Shown: positions 39,701 to 48,639, counted from the stretch's first letter. The stretch is DNA of 64,000 nt from Pseudomonas fluorescens (GCF_001307155.1 NZ_CP012830.1:3532501-3596500), one strand, 5' to 3'. A program made the numbers and translations. Notes: generated by a model from the sequence alone, not told the origin.

Positions 39701-39887
39701 GCATTTCCTTGGAGGCTGCCCAACCGAGCGCAACCAGAATAATCAATAACAGCAACCAGAACAGCCGCCAGCCATAACGACGACGGCGAGGTTTTTTCGG
39801 TGAAGGCGCTTCTTCCACGTTGTCAGTTGGCACAACAGCTTCACTCGAATCGGATTGCCACAAAGCGCCCATAGTCGATTGATCCAT
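36726..39887 (-). CDS. Large bifunctional penicillin-binding protein (GT51 transglycosylase + transpeptidase)
   Basis: A 1053-residue inner-membrane protein with a basic cytoplasmic N-terminus (KKPRRRRYGWR) and one membrane helix (about residues 42-58). The transglycosylase region shows IENRDL near 188, in place of the canonical EDRxF, with the Glu kept, and TAGGSTLATQLEK near 230 in place of GGSTITQQ. The transpeptidase domain has Ser521-Thr-Ala-Lys524 (LGSTAKLRV) and Lys962-Thr-Gly (GGKTGTGDN). It is longer than class A PBPs such as PBP1b, with an insert between SxxK and KTG containing a KKYQKKDTQARLETFLDS region. It would polymerise and cross-link peptidoglycan in a specialised role. The role is unknown. 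Confidence 0.83.
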   Translation of the reverse strand: MDQSTMGALWQSDSSEAVVPTDNVEEAPSPKKPRRRRYGWRLFWLLLLIILVALGWAASKEMRTSKLQAREFSQFAASLSYSMQPGPSDSIFYPGAGPFDKRLGYSSLGEFLPRLLKRGYMISAQTRFSPKLFNYSEKGFFVPYAEKIQAGLSITDCRALPLYQYNYPQQLYSSFAAIPPLVVHSLLFIENRDLLDPKQPLANPAVDWPRFGKAAWSQIAKLLHLPGQTAGGSTLATQLEKYRHSPDGLTVSGSEKIRQMISASVRAYQDGPQTLTARQNIVRDYLNSVPLSAVPGHGEVHGMAEGLRVWYGADFNQVNKALTSVASDPLSLSQRGLALRQVLSLMIAQRRPSHYLANGRDELAELTDSHIRLLAQNGVIDDPLAAAALASKVTYRDWQQQPTIQPIESNKGISVARSRLAALLNRPLYDLDRLDLSATSTLQYDLQTKATAYLKHLADPTYAAQLGLLGEHLLTPTSTTQVRYSFTLFERTPDGSRVRVQTDSTDQPFDINEGSKLELGSTAKLRVLTSYLQIISELHDRYGDQSPAELKKTAVPEQDVISRWAVDYLIQNTDRSLPKMLDAALNRTYSANPGESFFTGGGLHTFHNFRKEDNGRSPTLRDALRESINLPFIRLMRDLVRYSTYSGPNSSGQLLSDDDNPRRQEYLAQFADHEGTAFLLRFWKKYQKKDTQARLETFLDSMHPTAIRLAAVHRYLLPEASQESFNSFVRAHLKTAKNTDKNIDRTAGKINEKLTDERLEKLYKTYGPGAFDLPDQGFIAKVHPLDLWLMGYLLNHPDAKFSQIVKASEFERQEVYSWLFKSRHKSARDSRIRTMLEIEAFLDIHQRWQKVGYPFDHLVPSLATAIGSSGDRPAALAELIGTILNDGVRMPTLRIDSLHFAAGTPYETTVINDPDKGKRVMPSEVATAMREALSQVVDAGTAKRVAGTFKLPNGTPLAMGGKTGTGDNRIEAFGSGGRVLSSKSINRTATFVFYIGEHHFGTLTAFVPGASAEAFKFTSALPVQVLKGMAPILTPYLQPGSNTLCLPVNVAQR

Positions 39888-39982
39888 TTACGTAGATTGA
39901 TCGGACTTGTCTGAAGCTTAGTCGCTGGTTGGAACTGGTGAAAAATTTGTGAATGCAAAAAAACACGAACCCATCACTGACC

Positions 39983-40015
39983 GTGGCGAGGGAGCAGGTA
40001 CCCCCGAACGTCAAT
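39983..40015. repeat. Truncated REP fragment
   Basis: GTGGCGAGGGAGCAGGTACCC breaks off the standard arm after about 13 bases. It lies just ahead of a full REPIN and near the RAYT gene. Confidence 0.6.
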
Positions 40016-40145
40016 GTGGCGAGGGAGCTTGCTCCCGCTGGAGTGCGAAGCAGTCCCAAACCTGCAAGCGCGGTTTGTCAGGTGAATTGCGTTTATCTGT
40101 TCTGCGGCGGCTTCGCCCCCGAGCGGGAGCAAGCTCCCTCGCCAC
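40016..40145. repeat. REPIN downstream of RAYT
   Basis: A full 130-bp inverted pair with standard arms and a GCGGCGGCTTCGCCCCCGAGC inner segment. It lies directly after the 3' end of the RAYT gene. Its sister copy at 40740 is nearly the same, including the TTGTCAGGTGAATTGCGTTT spacer. Confidence 0.93.
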
Positions 40146-40173
40146 AAAAGCAGGAACCGCTCTAATGATGTGG

Positions 40174-40632
40174 TCAGAGCCAGCTTGCATCCCAGAGCGG
40201 ATAGTCTCCGATGTTTTCCACCAACCCGGCCCGCAATGGGTTGGCGACGATGTATCGGGCGAATGGGCGCAGGTCTTCACCGTCGCGTATTGCCCTGTCG
40301 TGGTAACCGCTTTGCCAGAAGGCTCCTGAGCCATTGACCGCTCTATTGATAGTGAGTGTGCTACGAGATTTGATTGATTGCATGACCTGAGACAGGGTGC
40401 CTTGCTTCAGTTCAAGCAACCAGTGGAAATGATCAGGCATGACGACCCAGGCCAGAGAGTCGATTTGATTTCTTTCATGAGCCCGTTTCATTTCTGTTAC
40501 CAGCAATCGGCCTATACGCCAGTCGGCGAAGAGCGGGCACCGCTGGTGAACGACGGTCGTGACCATATAGGCCCGTCCGGGTTCAGAGTACCTGCCACGG
40601 CGTAGACAATGAGAGTTTGGGCGGGGATGCAT
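40174..40632 (-). CDS. REP-associated tyrosine transposase (RAYT)
   Basis: A 152-residue single-domain HUH-type enzyme of the Y1 transposase (IS200/IS605-like) superfamily that is thought to mobilise REPINs. The two-histidine motif is His68-Phe-His70 in VVMPDHFHWLLEL. The catalytic tyrosine is likely Tyr127 in ARYIVANPLRAGLV. The N-terminal GRYSEPGRAYMVTT block and the GAFWQSGYHDRAIR motif are diagnostic. Its length is normal and all motifs are intact, so it is likely active. A full REPIN flanks it on each side (40016-40145, 40740-40869), the usual RAYT layout. The REP families elsewhere in this window have the same arms and are its probable substrates. Confidence 0.94.
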   Translation of the reverse strand: MHPRPNSHCLRRGRYSEPGRAYMVTTVVHQRCPLFADWRIGRLLVTEMKRAHERNQIDSLAWVVMPDHFHWLLELKQGTLSQVMQSIKSRSTLTINRAVNGSGAFWQSGYHDRAIRDGEDLRPFARYIVANPLRAGLVENIGDYPLWDASWL

Positions 40633-40739
40633 TCCATTGCGTCCTTAGGTCTGGGGTATCAATTGACCTTAGCTGCCCAGCCATGGAGTCGAAGCTGCCA
40701 CTGCTGAGTGAAAAGTCCGAAAACACTGAAGACCTCAAT

Positions 40740-40869
40740 GTGGCGAGGGAGCTTGCTCCCGCTGGAGTGCGAAGCAGTCCCAAACCTGCGAGCGCGGTTT
40801 GTCAGGTGAATTGCGTTTATCTGTTCTGCGGGGGCTTCGCCCCCGAGCGGGAGCAAGCTCCCTCGCCAC
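40740..40869. repeat. REPIN upstream of RAYT
   Basis: A 130-bp copy nearly identical to the one at 40016, in the same orientation. The two form direct repeats around the transposase gene. Confidence 0.93.
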
Positions 40870-40908
40870 GGGGGCTGGTGGTTGTCTGAGAGTATTGGGC
40901 TAGAGCCA

Positions 40909-41094
40909 TCAAGCCGGTAAATACGGCCTAGGTAGGGGCATGACGCCGCACCATTGCTGTGCAATACTCGGTGCCGCTTCGCTGGCGAGTTCAAGGCTGA
41001 ATCCCAGGTAATGCCCCTCCGCAAGGACCGCTTTTGCCGAGAGTTCTGGCTGAATCTTGTCGTTTATATAGTGAAAAGCCCTACGTTGAGCTTT
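40909..41094 (-). pseudogene. Possible C-terminal remnant of an unrecognised gene
   Basis: A 61-codon stretch with no ATG, GTG or TTG start reads AQRRAFHYINDKIQPELS at its upstream end and WCGVMPLPRPYLPA before the stop. It is bounded upstream by an in-frame stop. It reads like the tail of a real protein, but I do not recognise a family, and it may be chance. The rest of the 375-bp gap (40870-41244) is presumably the permease promoter region. Confidence 0.25.
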
Positions 41095-41244
41095 TTATAC
41101 TGCACGCCCCGCTGATCTTGCAGGTTTTGTCCTACAAGACGTATCTACCCATGAAGTGGATCCGGTTTCAGGAGGTTCAGGCTTATGGGTCTGTACCTCG
41201 ACACTCGGTGGCTATATCCAATAACAAGATGAGGTTTGTACCCT

Positions 41245-42663
41245 ATGACCGTTGGCAATCACCTGCCCCACGGCGAGACCGCTCAGGGCGGCCCGCTCAA
41301 ACGCGAACTCGGCGAACGGCATATTCGCTTGATGGCGCTCGGCGCCTGTATCGGTGTCGGTCTGTTCCTCGGTTCAGCCAAGGCCATCGAAATGGCCGGC
41401 CCGGCAATCATGCTGTCTTACATCATCGGTGGTCTGGCGATCCTGGTGATCATGCGCGCCCTTGGCGAAATGGCGGTGCACAACCCGGTCGCCGGCTCGT
41501 TCAGTCGTTACGCACAAGATTATCTCGGCCCGTTGGCGGGCTTCCTCACGGGCTGGAACTACTGGTTCCTGTGGCTGGTGACCTGCGTCGCGGAAATTAC
41601 CGCGGTGGCGGTGTACATGGGCATCTGGTTCCCCGAGGTGCCGCGCTGGATCTGGGCACTGGCGGCGTTGGTGAGCATGGGCTCGATCAACCTGATCGCG
41701 GTCAAGGCCTTCGGTGAGTTCGAGTTCTGGTTCGCCCTGATCAAGATCGTCACCATTATTGCAATGGTGGTCGGCGGTGTCGGTGTGATCGCCTTCGGTT
41801 TCGGCAACGATGGCGTTGCGCTGGGGATTTCCAACCTGTGGAGCCATGGCGGCTTCATGCCCAATGGCGTGCAGGGCGTATTGATGTCCCTGCAAATGGT
41901 GATGTTCGCCTACCTGGGTGTCGAGATGATCGGCCTGACGGCCGGTGAAGCGAAGAACCCGCAGAAGACTATTCCGAATGCCATCGGCTCGGTGTTCTGG
42001 CGCATCTTGCTGTTCTACGTCGGCGCGCTGTTCGTGATTCTGTCGATCTACCCGTGGAACGAAATCGGCACTCAGGGCAGTCCGTTTGTGATGACCTTCG
42101 AGCGCCTGGGCATCAAGACCGCTGCCGGCATCATCAACTTCGTGGTGATTACTGCCGCGCTGTCGTCCTGCAACGGCGGCATCTTCAGCACCGGACGTAT
42201 GCTCTACAGCCTGGCGCAGAACGGCCAGGCCCCGGCCGGTTTCGCCAAAACCTCGAACGGTGTGCCGCGTCGCGCCTTGTTGCTGTCGATCGGCGCGCTG
42301 CTGCTGGGCGTGTTGCTCAACTACCTGGTGCCGGAAAAAGTCTTTGTCTGGGTCACCGCCATCGCGACCTTCGGTGCGATCTGGACCTGGGTGATGATCC
42401 TGCTGGCGCAGCTCAAGTTCCGCAAAGGCCTGAGCCCGGCTGAACGTGCCGCTCTCAAGTACCGCATGTGGCTGTACCCGGTGAGTTCCTACCTGGCGCT
42501 GGCGTTCCTGGTGATGGTGGTTGGTCTGATGGCCTACTTCCCGGACACCCGCGTCGCACTGTACGTGGGACCTGCATTCCTGGTGCTGCTGACGGTGCTG
42601 TTTTATGTGTTCAAGCTACAACCGACCGGTGTCCCGCAAGCTGCGGTGCGCACGGCGTCGTAA
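41245..42663 (+). CDS. Amino-acid permease (APC superfamily, AAT/ProY-like)
   Basis: A 472-residue inner-membrane transporter with twelve predicted helices, importing an amino acid by proton symport. Family motifs are the GACIGVGLFLGSAKAIEMAGPA opening (helix 1, broken after the motif), AEITAVAVYMGIWFPEVP, and FAYLGVEMIGLTAGEAKNPQKTIPNAI in the middle. It is closest by eye to proline/histidine-type AAT permeases, but the substrate cannot be read. I chose ATG 41245 with ATGAGG upstream; a TTG at 41236 is in frame but less likely. It is monocistronic, with a terminator after it. Confidence 0.88.
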   Translation: MTVGNHLPHGETAQGGPLKRELGERHIRLMALGACIGVGLFLGSAKAIEMAGPAIMLSYIIGGLAILVIMRALGEMAVHNPVAGSFSRYAQDYLGPLAGFLTGWNYWFLWLVTCVAEITAVAVYMGIWFPEVPRWIWALAALVSMGSINLIAVKAFGEFEFWFALIKIVTIIAMVVGGVGVIAFGFGNDGVALGISNLWSHGGFMPNGVQGVLMSLQMVMFAYLGVEMIGLTAGEAKNPQKTIPNAIGSVFWRILLFYVGALFVILSIYPWNEIGTQGSPFVMTFERLGIKTAAGIINFVVITAALSSCNGGIFSTGRMLYSLAQNGQAPAGFAKTSNGVPRRALLLSIGALLLGVLLNYLVPEKVFVWVTAIATFGAIWTWVMILLAQLKFRKGLSPAERAALKYRMWLYPVSSYLALAFLVMVVGLMAYFPDTRVALYVGPAFLVLLTVLFYVFKLQPTGVPQAAVRTAS

Positions 42664-42681
42664 GCGGCTAGCGCAGTAAAG

Positions 42682-42714
42682 AAAAAGCCCTGGTCGCAAG
42701 GTCAGGGCTTTCTC
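42682..42714 (+). terminator. Rho-independent terminator of the permease gene
   Basis: Arms AAAGCCCTG (42684-42692) and CAGGGCTTT (42703-42711) form a 9-bp stem, followed by TCTCATTT. It begins 18 bp past the stop codon. Confidence 0.8.
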
Positions 42715-42742
42715 ATTTCGGTTGGGACAACGCGATTTACCT

Positions 42743-42866
42743 GTGGCGAGCGAGCTTGCTCGCGCTGGGGTGCGTAGCACTCCCAAACCTGCGGTCTGTC
42801 AGGTAGATCGTGTTTATCTGTTCTGCGGCGGCTTCGCCCCCGAGCAGGAGCAAGCTCCCTCGCCAC
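42743..42866. repeat. REPIN with a variant left arm
   Basis: The left arm reads GTGGCGAGCGAGCTTGCTCG, three bases from the standard arm; the right arm is standard. It lies between the convergent permease and opgC genes. Confidence 0.85.
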
Positions 42867-42885
42867 AGATGTGCGCTTTGATCAT

Positions 42886-44010
42886 CTAAACCGCGGCCAC
42901 TTGCGCCGGCCGGTTCAGCCGTTTGTTCCAGTCCAGCCACGCCGCCAGTACCGCCATCAATCCCGCCCCCAACAGGGCGCTGAAAATCTGCATGACCAGA
43001 GCATCCCCGGCCAGCGAGTTGAGCATGTCCGCCAGCGGTGCCAGCAGCACACCCAGGCAAAACACTTCCAGCGAGTAACGGCCCATGCGGCAGCTTTGCC
43101 GCGCCAGCCAGTTTTGCGTCCAGCCGCTGTTGGGCAAGAGCTTGGCGATGACGTACGCCAGCGCCAAAAAGTGCAGCAGCCGCGCCGGTGACAAGTTGGT
43201 CTTGCTGATCGGGTACAGCCATTCGCCCAGCATCCGGGGCATGAACGCGTCATGCACCGTCGGCCAATTCCACGACACTGCGATCAGCCCGGTGATCAGC
43301 AGATAGGTCGCTGCCGCAACAAACAGTGGCTGTCGGGGCAAGGTGCGGGTGTCCGGTACAGCGGGGCGCTGACCGTGAATCGCCGCTGCGCCACCGAGGA
43401 TAAACAACAACTGCCAGGCCATCGGGTTGAAGAACCACACGCCACCGTCGGTGGCCGCCAGGTTCCATTGAAACCACGGCGCCAGCATGTACAGCACCAC
43501 CGACAACCCGACCACGTACTCGGCCTTGCGCAGCAACATCGGCAACACCAGCGGCAGTCCGAGCAACAGCAGAATGTACAACGGCAACGGGTCCATCAGG
43601 TTGGGCTTGAAGCGCAGCAGCAACTCATCGACCAAGGCCTGTTGCGGGTTGCTGAGGAAGTATTGCAGGCCCATTTCCTGCACCAGGTCACGGGTTTCCA
43701 CGTGGCTGTTGGCGAAGAACACGATGCCCATCAGCACCGCCAACAGAAAGATATGCACCACGTACAGCAACCAGGCGCGACGGAGGATTTTTACCGTGGC
43801 CAACAGCAACCCATCGCGTCGGGCAATCTTGCCGTAGGCCAGCACCGCCGCGTAGCCCGCCAGAAACACGAAGATTTCCGCCGCATCGCTGAAACCGAAA
43901 TTGCGCACCGTGAAATGGGCAAGGGGGTTGTGTGGCACGTGATCCCAGAAAATGAAGATCAGTGCCAGTCCGCGAAAGAAATCGATACGAAGGTCGCGTC
44001 CTTGGGTCAT
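42886..44010 (-). CDS. opgC: OpgC-like membrane protein (acyltransferase/succinyltransferase)
   Basis: A 374-residue protein with about ten membrane helices, from the OpgC family that adds succinyl groups to osmoregulated periplasmic glucans. Hallmarks are RDLRIDFFRGLALIFIFWDHVP at the N-terminus, the following NFGFSDAAEIFVFLAGYAA and the LLHFLALAYVIAKL helix. I chose ATG 44010 because it gives TQGRDLRID, the family start; a longer frame adds an unrelated 36 residues. The gene is divergent from gtrA with 294 bp between them. The exact acyl donor is not shown by the sequence. Confidence 0.85.
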   Translation of the reverse strand: MTQGRDLRIDFFRGLALIFIFWDHVPHNPLAHFTVRNFGFSDAAEIFVFLAGYAAVLAYGKIARRDGLLLATVKILRRAWLLYVVHIFLLAVLMGIVFFANSHVETRDLVQEMGLQYFLSNPQQALVDELLLRFKPNLMDPLPLYILLLLGLPLVLPMLLRKAEYVVGLSVVLYMLAPWFQWNLAATDGGVWFFNPMAWQLLFILGGAAAIHGQRPAVPDTRTLPRQPLFVAAATYLLITGLIAVSWNWPTVHDAFMPRMLGEWLYPISKTNLSPARLLHFLALAYVIAKLLPNSGWTQNWLARQSCRMGRYSLEVFCLGVLLAPLADMLNSLAGDALVMQIFSALLGAGLMAVLAAWLDWNKRLNRPAQVAAV

Positions 44011-44215
44011 GACAACGGGCTCTTGAACAGATGTGAATAAAGGGTGGTCAGCGGGGCAAAAGACTGTGCGCCGCACATCGGCGGCGCGCAGGGTGGCGCG
44101 ATTTGGCGGCAATTGCAAAGGCCGGATATTACCGGATGTCTCAGCGGCGAACGGAGCGGGTTGGGGGCGTATCTCTGAACGTTGAAGCGCATCTCTAAAA
44201 CAGCATTTTTAGCCA

Positions 44216-44255
44216 TTGGTCTATTTGTTGACTGGAAAATAGACAAGCGGACCAA
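44216..44255. promoter_or_regulatory. Nested inverted repeats upstream of gtrA
   Basis: Outer arms TTGGTC (44216-44221) and GACCAA (44250-44255) enclose inner arms GTCTATTT (44219-44226) and AAATAGAC (44237-44244). A TTGACT hexamer lies in the loop, so an operator over a -35 box is possible. It ends 50 bp before the gtrA ATG. Confidence 0.45.
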
Positions 44256-44304
44256 GGGTGCCAAGCTTTCAACTGGGCAGGTGTTCAGACTGGAAACAAA
44301 CGCA

Positions 44305-44685
44305 ATGGACATGAGAGCCGCATTTCACGGTTTCCCCAGATTCGTGTCGGTTGGCCTGCTTAATACGTTGATCCACTGGTCGACGTTTTTTGTTCTGCAC
44401 ACCGTCATGGGATTTCGTCAGGCACCCAGTAACTTCGTGAGCTTTTGCCTGGCCGTTTCTTTTTCCTTTTATGCCAATGCGCGATACACCTTCAAACAAA
44501 GAACCAGTGTTCTACGGTATGTGCTGTTTGTCGGGTTCATGGGCGTATTAAGTTATGGCGTGGGGTATGGGGCGGATCAGTTACTGCTGCCAGGGTTGGT
44601 GACGTTGGTGGTTTTCTCGGGTATCAGCCTGGTCTGCGGTTTTTTTTACTCGAAATATTTCATCTTTCGGGGGCGTGAGCAGTGA
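44305..44685 (+). CDS. gtrA: GtrA-type polyprenyl-phosphate-sugar flippase
   Basis: A 126-residue protein with four membrane helices that would flip undecaprenyl-phosphate-sugar across the inner membrane. Family marks are [20 protein letters not shown] at the start, [18 protein letters not shown] in the middle, and [10 protein letters not shown] at the end. I chose ATG 44305 because the family begins there; upstream codons in frame lack similarity. It overlaps gtrB by four bases (GTGA). Confidence 0.9.
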   Translation: MDMRAAFHGFPRFVSVGLLNTLIHWSTFFVLHTVMGFRQAPSNFVSFCLAVSFSFYANARYTFKQRTSVLRYVLFVGFMGVLSYGVGYGADQLLLPGLVTLVVFSGISLVCGFFYSKYFIFRGREQ

Positions 44686-45620
44686 AGATCTCGCTGATTG
44701 TTCCCGTATTCAATGAAGAACAGGCGATTAACCTGTTTTATCAGGCGGTTCGTCAGGAACTGTCGATCGCTGATTGTGACGTCGAGATCGTGTTCATCAA
44801 TGACGGCAGTTCCGACCAGACGGCAGCGCAGGCCAAAGCCATCGCATTGGCTGACGAGCATGTGCTGGTGATCAATTTTTCGCGCAATTTCGGCAAGGAG
44901 CCCGCGTTATTTGCCGGGTTGGAGTACGCCACCGGCGATGCGGTGATACCGATGGATGTCGATTTGCAGGACCCGATCAATGTGATCCCCTTGTTGGTCC
45001 GGGAATGGCAGAACGGGGCGGATGTGGTACTTGCCAAGCGCCATGATCGCACCGCCGACAGTTATATGAAGCGGCACAGCGCGGCACTGTTCTATCACCT
45101 GTTGAACCGGATCGCTTATACCCGGATAGAAGAGAACGTCGGTGATTTTCGGTTGATGGACCGCAAGGTCGTGAACGTGATTCGCACGCTCCCGGAACAC
45201 CGGTTATTCATGAAGGGCATTCTCTCGTGGGCGGGGTTCAATACCGCCGTCGTCGAATACGAACGGGCCGAGCGCGTGGCGGGTACCACCAAGTTCAATC
45301 TCTGGAAACTCTGGAATCTGGCGCTGGAAGGGATTACGTCTTTTAGTACAGTGCCCTTGCAGTTGTGGACGTATGTCGGTAGCGCGATTTCCCTGTTTGC
45401 AATTCTCTACGCCATTTACATGGTGCTGGACAAGATTTTCTTCGGCAATAACGTGCCAGGTTACCCTTCGTTGATGACCGCGATTTTATTCCTGGGGGGG
45501 GTGCAACTGATCGGTATTGGCATATTGGGTGAGTATGTGGGGCGAATCTATATTGAATCGAAACACCGACCGAGGTACGTGGTGAAAGATATTGTGGGTG
45601 GCAAAGGAGTGCCGAAATGA
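44682..45620 (+). CDS. gtrB: GtrB-type bactoprenol glycosyltransferase (GT2)
   Basis: A 312-residue enzyme that loads a sugar onto undecaprenyl phosphate on the cytoplasmic face. The GT2 fold starts [20 protein letters not shown], with INDGSSDQT and the DVDLQDP metal motif at about residues 87-93. Two membrane helices at the C-terminus anchor it. Starts with GTG at 44682. Its stop overlaps the next ATG (45617-45620), showing tight coupling in gtrABC. Confidence 0.93.
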   Translation: MKISLIVPVFNEEQAINLFYQAVRQELSIADCDVEIVFINDGSSDQTAAQAKAIALADEHVLVINFSRNFGKEPALFAGLEYATGDAVIPMDVDLQDPINVIPLLVREWQNGADVVLAKRHDRTADSYMKRHSAALFYHLLNRIAYTRIEENVGDFRLMDRKVVNVIRTLPEHRLFMKGILSWAGFNTAVVEYERAERVAGTTKFNLWKLWNLALEGITSFSTVPLQLWTYVGSAISLFAILYAIYMVLDKIFFGNNVPGYPSLMTAILFLGGVQLIGIGILGEYVGRIYIESKHRPRYVVKDIVGGKGVPK

Positions 45621-47122
45621 AGGTGGCGAGTGTATTGAGCAGGGCGTTGTCCGGTCGTGAAGTGTTTGTGTTTTTTTTACTGGCCACTCTTGTTTATATA
45701 CTCCCTCTGATACTGGTCGATTATTACTATATAGATGATAACTGGCGCTCCTTGGCGGCCGGTACTGGCTGGGCGGGACAGGGACGGTTACTGGTCGAAC
45801 TGTTTTACAACACCTTGAGCTTCACCTCGGGCGCGCCTGATATGTTTCCCTTACCCTTGCTGATCGCCACGCTTGCCATGGTGTTTGCCTTGACGAAACT
45901 GACGATGCATTACTACAAAGTACCGACTGTTTCATGCTGTCTGGTGTTCCTGCCACTGTGGTACAACCCGTTTTTTCTACAGAATTTATCGTATCAATAT
46001 GACGGGCCGGCAACGGCGTTGAGCCTGGTGGCGGTGATCTATGCGGTGGCGTTTCAACATAAAGCTGGCGTCGTTCAGGTACTGGTGCCTGGCGCATTGA
46101 TTGCAATGGGGCTCAGCTTGTATCAACTGAGTATCAATGTGTTTTTGGGGCTGTGCTGCATCGAGTTCGTGAGAGCTCTTGATAATAAGGAGTCCCTTGC
46201 CTGTTTATTATCAATCGCAGGAGTGAAAGCGGTGCAGTTGGTTGCAGGCTTGATCATTTATTTTTTGTTGGCCTATCCACTCATGAGCCATGAGCGCCTG
46301 GAGATGATTCCGTTCAATACGAGCGGGCTGTTGCTGATCCTGAACAATGTCGGCGTATTAGTTGGAAAAATTGGATTGCTGTTTCAGGGAGGGAATCGTT
46401 GGCTGGCGTGGATGGTGGTGGTGTTTGCGGTTGTTGGAGGAGGGCGGGTTGGGCGAAATATTATCCAGGGGAAAGAAACGTCGTTAAATAAGATACTTTT
46501 GTTTTTTTTGTATGTGCTTATGGTTTTATTCCTGGTTTTTCTGGTGTCAGGTTCGGCCCTGTTGTTCCGGTTTTTCAATGAGGGCGCCAGAACACTATTG
46601 GGCTTTGGCGTGTTGCTGGTGTTTTTGTTTTACCTGGCTCATCAGTGGTTGGTGACGGTGGATGCCAGGCTCGGTGTTGTATTGATTGTGCCGTTGCTGA
46701 GTATGCTGTCGATGTCATATGCGTATGGGCGGGTACTGAATCTGCAGAAGGAGTTTGGGCTGAATGCTGAATTCAATATGGCCTATGATATTGCCTCTCA
46801 TCCTGGCTTGCGCGAAGCGAAGCGGATATACATGGCAATCAGCTATTCAAACAGTTGGTTGCTAAGCGCCAAGGGAAGTTTTGAGCGCATCCCGGTGCTG
46901 AAATACATACTCAATATTGATTTTTACATGCTGTCTGAAAATCTGCTCAGAGAGGGGATTACCAATGTCGTTATCGAAAATGAACGGAAAAATGCGACGC
47001 TGGTAGGGTATCAACGGTACACGCCCGTGGTGGACAGCAAATTTTATTCTATGTACGTGATTGGCGATTATGGCTTTATCGTTATGAAGGAAGTGCCCTC
47101 TTCTGGAGAGGATAAGTGGTAA
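45617..47122 (+). CDS. GtrC-like membrane glucosyltransferase (Glucos_trans_II type)
   Basis: A 501-residue multi-spanning inner-membrane protein (about eleven helices) that would transfer the lipid-linked sugar to a periplasmic glycan, probably O-antigen. Its N-terminus shows the [22 protein letters not shown] motif, which is typical for the Glucos_trans_II family (an acidic pair in the first periplasmic loop). [18 protein letters not shown] is the second conserved part. In phage and chromosomal gtrABC clusters the third gene defines the linkage. The region is lower in G+C than its neighbours, which suggests transfer. It overlaps the next gene by seven bases. Confidence 0.83.
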   Translation: MKVASVLSRALSGREVFVFFLLATLVYILPLILVDYYYIDDNWRSLAAGTGWAGQGRLLVELFYNTLSFTSGAPDMFPLPLLIATLAMVFALTKLTMHYYKVPTVSCCLVFLPLWYNPFFLQNLSYQYDGPATALSLVAVIYAVAFQHKAGVVQVLVPGALIAMGLSLYQLSINVFLGLCCIEFVRALDNKESLACLLSIAGVKAVQLVAGLIIYFLLAYPLMSHERLEMIPFNTSGLLLILNNVGVLVGKIGLLFQGGNRWLAWMVVVFAVVGGGRVGRNIIQGKETSLNKILLFFLYVLMVLFLVFLVSGSALLFRFFNEGARTLLGFGVLLVFLFYLAHQWLVTVDARLGVVLIVPLLSMLSMSYAYGRVLNLQKEFGLNAEFNMAYDIASHPGLREAKRIYMAISYSNSWLLSAKGSFERIPVLKYILNIDFYMLSENLLREGITNVVIENERKNATLVGYQRYTPVVDSKFYSMYVIGDYGFIVMKEVPSSGEDKW

Positions 47123-48639
47123 GCCAGGTTAACCGTTCGAGTGCCAGCACTCTCCAGAGCACGTGCTGGATACTGCTGATTATTCTCGTGGCGGCAGGGG
47201 TACGTTTTTACGACTTGGGTAAACCTGCAATCTGGGCCGATGAAGGGTTTACCTTGCTGTTGAGTTCATATTCACCCTCTCAAATCCTGTTCCATACGGC
47301 CCGGGATGTGCACCCGCCGCTGTATTATCTGCTGTTGCATGAATGGATGAATCTGTTCGGACAGGGTGTTTTTGCTGCTCGAAGCCTGAGCGCACTGGCG
47401 GACGTTGTCACCGTCGGGCTGGGCATCTGGCTGGTTCGTTTGGTCAGTACGCAACGGGCGGCGATGCTCGCCGGAACCATGTTGGCGTTACTGCCCATAG
47501 CGGTACGCTACAGTCAGGAAATTCGCATGTATGCGTTGCTTGCGCTGTTAATGGTTAGCGCAACGATTGCTTTCGTCTACTGGGTAAAAGGCTCAGGCCG
47601 TCATTGGCCGCTTGCCATCTATACGTTACTGATGGTTGCAGGATTTTATACTCACTATTTTGCTGCTGTGTGTATGGCGGCACACTGGGCCTGGCTTTTG
47701 GTATTGAGGTTTCAACGCGTAGCACAACAAAGACAGTTGCTAGCGCCTGCATGGTGGATGGCCAATGGAACGGTCGTTTTACTGTTCATGCCCTGGGTGC
47801 CGAGCCTGATGAACCAGTTAAGGTTTTCCGGCTTTAACTGGATAGCGCCGCTGGATGTTCCTACGGTGGTTTCAGCGTTCTGGCAGTTTGTGAGTTATAG
47901 CGATGGGCCAAAAGAATCAGTCTGGCTGTTCTACAGTGTGCCGTTATTGATGCTGCTGGTGTCGGCGGTCATTGTCATGCGGGACACGAGTGAGAAAAGA
48001 TTCAGCACGCTGCTCGTTATCTATACCTGGTTCCCGTTGGTATTGATTGCAGGGGTCTCACTGGTTCGGCCACTGTTTATATATCGTTATTTTGTGTTTG
48101 CTGCGTTGGGCTTTCCGATGATCCTGGCGATGTCACTGGATGCTCTGTGGGAGCGCGCAAAAACGTTATTTTTTGTCCTGTTGCTATTGATAGTGTCGAT
48201 GGAAAGTGTCGGATTATATAACGTTCATCAACGGGGCCATATTGTGTATGCCGAAGTCAACAAGGTCGATGCGTTGGCAGACTACATCAATGCCTTTGCG
48301 CGTCCCGATGACGGTGTCGTTGTAGTCAACAGGTTTCTTTACTATCCCTTTGCGTACTACAACAAGACTGGCGTGACACCGATGCTCTATACGCCCCTTC
48401 AAAAGGACGGTACTTCCGGACGTCCCGATGGCTATCAAACCTCGACACTGACTCAACAAAACGCAGATAAGGTCTATCTCGATAACCTTGAAACCCTGAC
48501 ACCGGGCTCAGGTCGGGTGTGGGTGCTGGACGGCCGTGGTGACGGGGCGCAGCAGGTCGTTATCCCTGAAAACTGGCGACTGCTCGATACCTTTATCCAA
48601 GGGGATGGGGACGTCCGATTATTTTCAGTAAGTCCCTGA
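47116..48639 (+). CDS. GT39-family (ArnT/PMT-like) membrane glycosyltransferase 1
   Basis: A 507-residue protein with about eleven helices, using a polyprenyl-phosphate sugar as donor. The first loop carries IWADEGFTLLLSSYSP, holding the Asp-Glu typical of GT39/GT-C enzymes. The RDVHPPLYYLLLHEWMNLF and RYSQEIRMYALLAL motifs follow. The start codon is GTG 47116, inside the end of the gtrC-like gene. It is a paralogue of the protein at 48814 (shared HPPLYxLLH, RYSQExRMY). It probably glycosylates LPS or a surface protein with gtrA/B supplying donor. Acceptor is unknown. Confidence 0.85.
   Translation: MVSQVNRSSASTLQSTCWILLIILVAAGVRFYDLGKPAIWADEGFTLLLSSYSPSQILFHTARDVHPPLYYLLLHEWMNLFGQGVFAARSLSALADVVTVGLGIWLVRLVSTQRAAMLAGTMLALLPIAVRYSQEIRMYALLALLMVSATIAFVYWVKGSGRHWPLAIYTLLMVAGFYTHYFAAVCMAAHWAWLLVLRFQRVAQQRQLLAPAWWMANGTVVLLFMPWVPSLMNQLRFSGFNWIAPLDVPTVVSAFWQFVSYSDGPKESVWLFYSVPLLMLLVSAVIVMRDTSEKRFSTLLVIYTWFPLVLIAGVSLVRPLFIYRYFVFAALGFPMILAMSLDALWERAKTLFFVLLLLIVSMESVGLYNVHQRGHIVYAEVNKVDALADYINAFARPDDGVVVVNRFLYYPFAYYNKTGVTPMLYTPLQKDGTSGRPDGYQTSTLTQQNADKVYLDNLETLTPGSGRVWVLDGRGDGAQQVVIPENWRLLDTFIQGDGDVRLFSVSP

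Noticed and set aside
41034..41244. Open frame starting at 41034 ahead of the permease
   Set aside because: It reads into the permease gene in another frame and has no family similarity.
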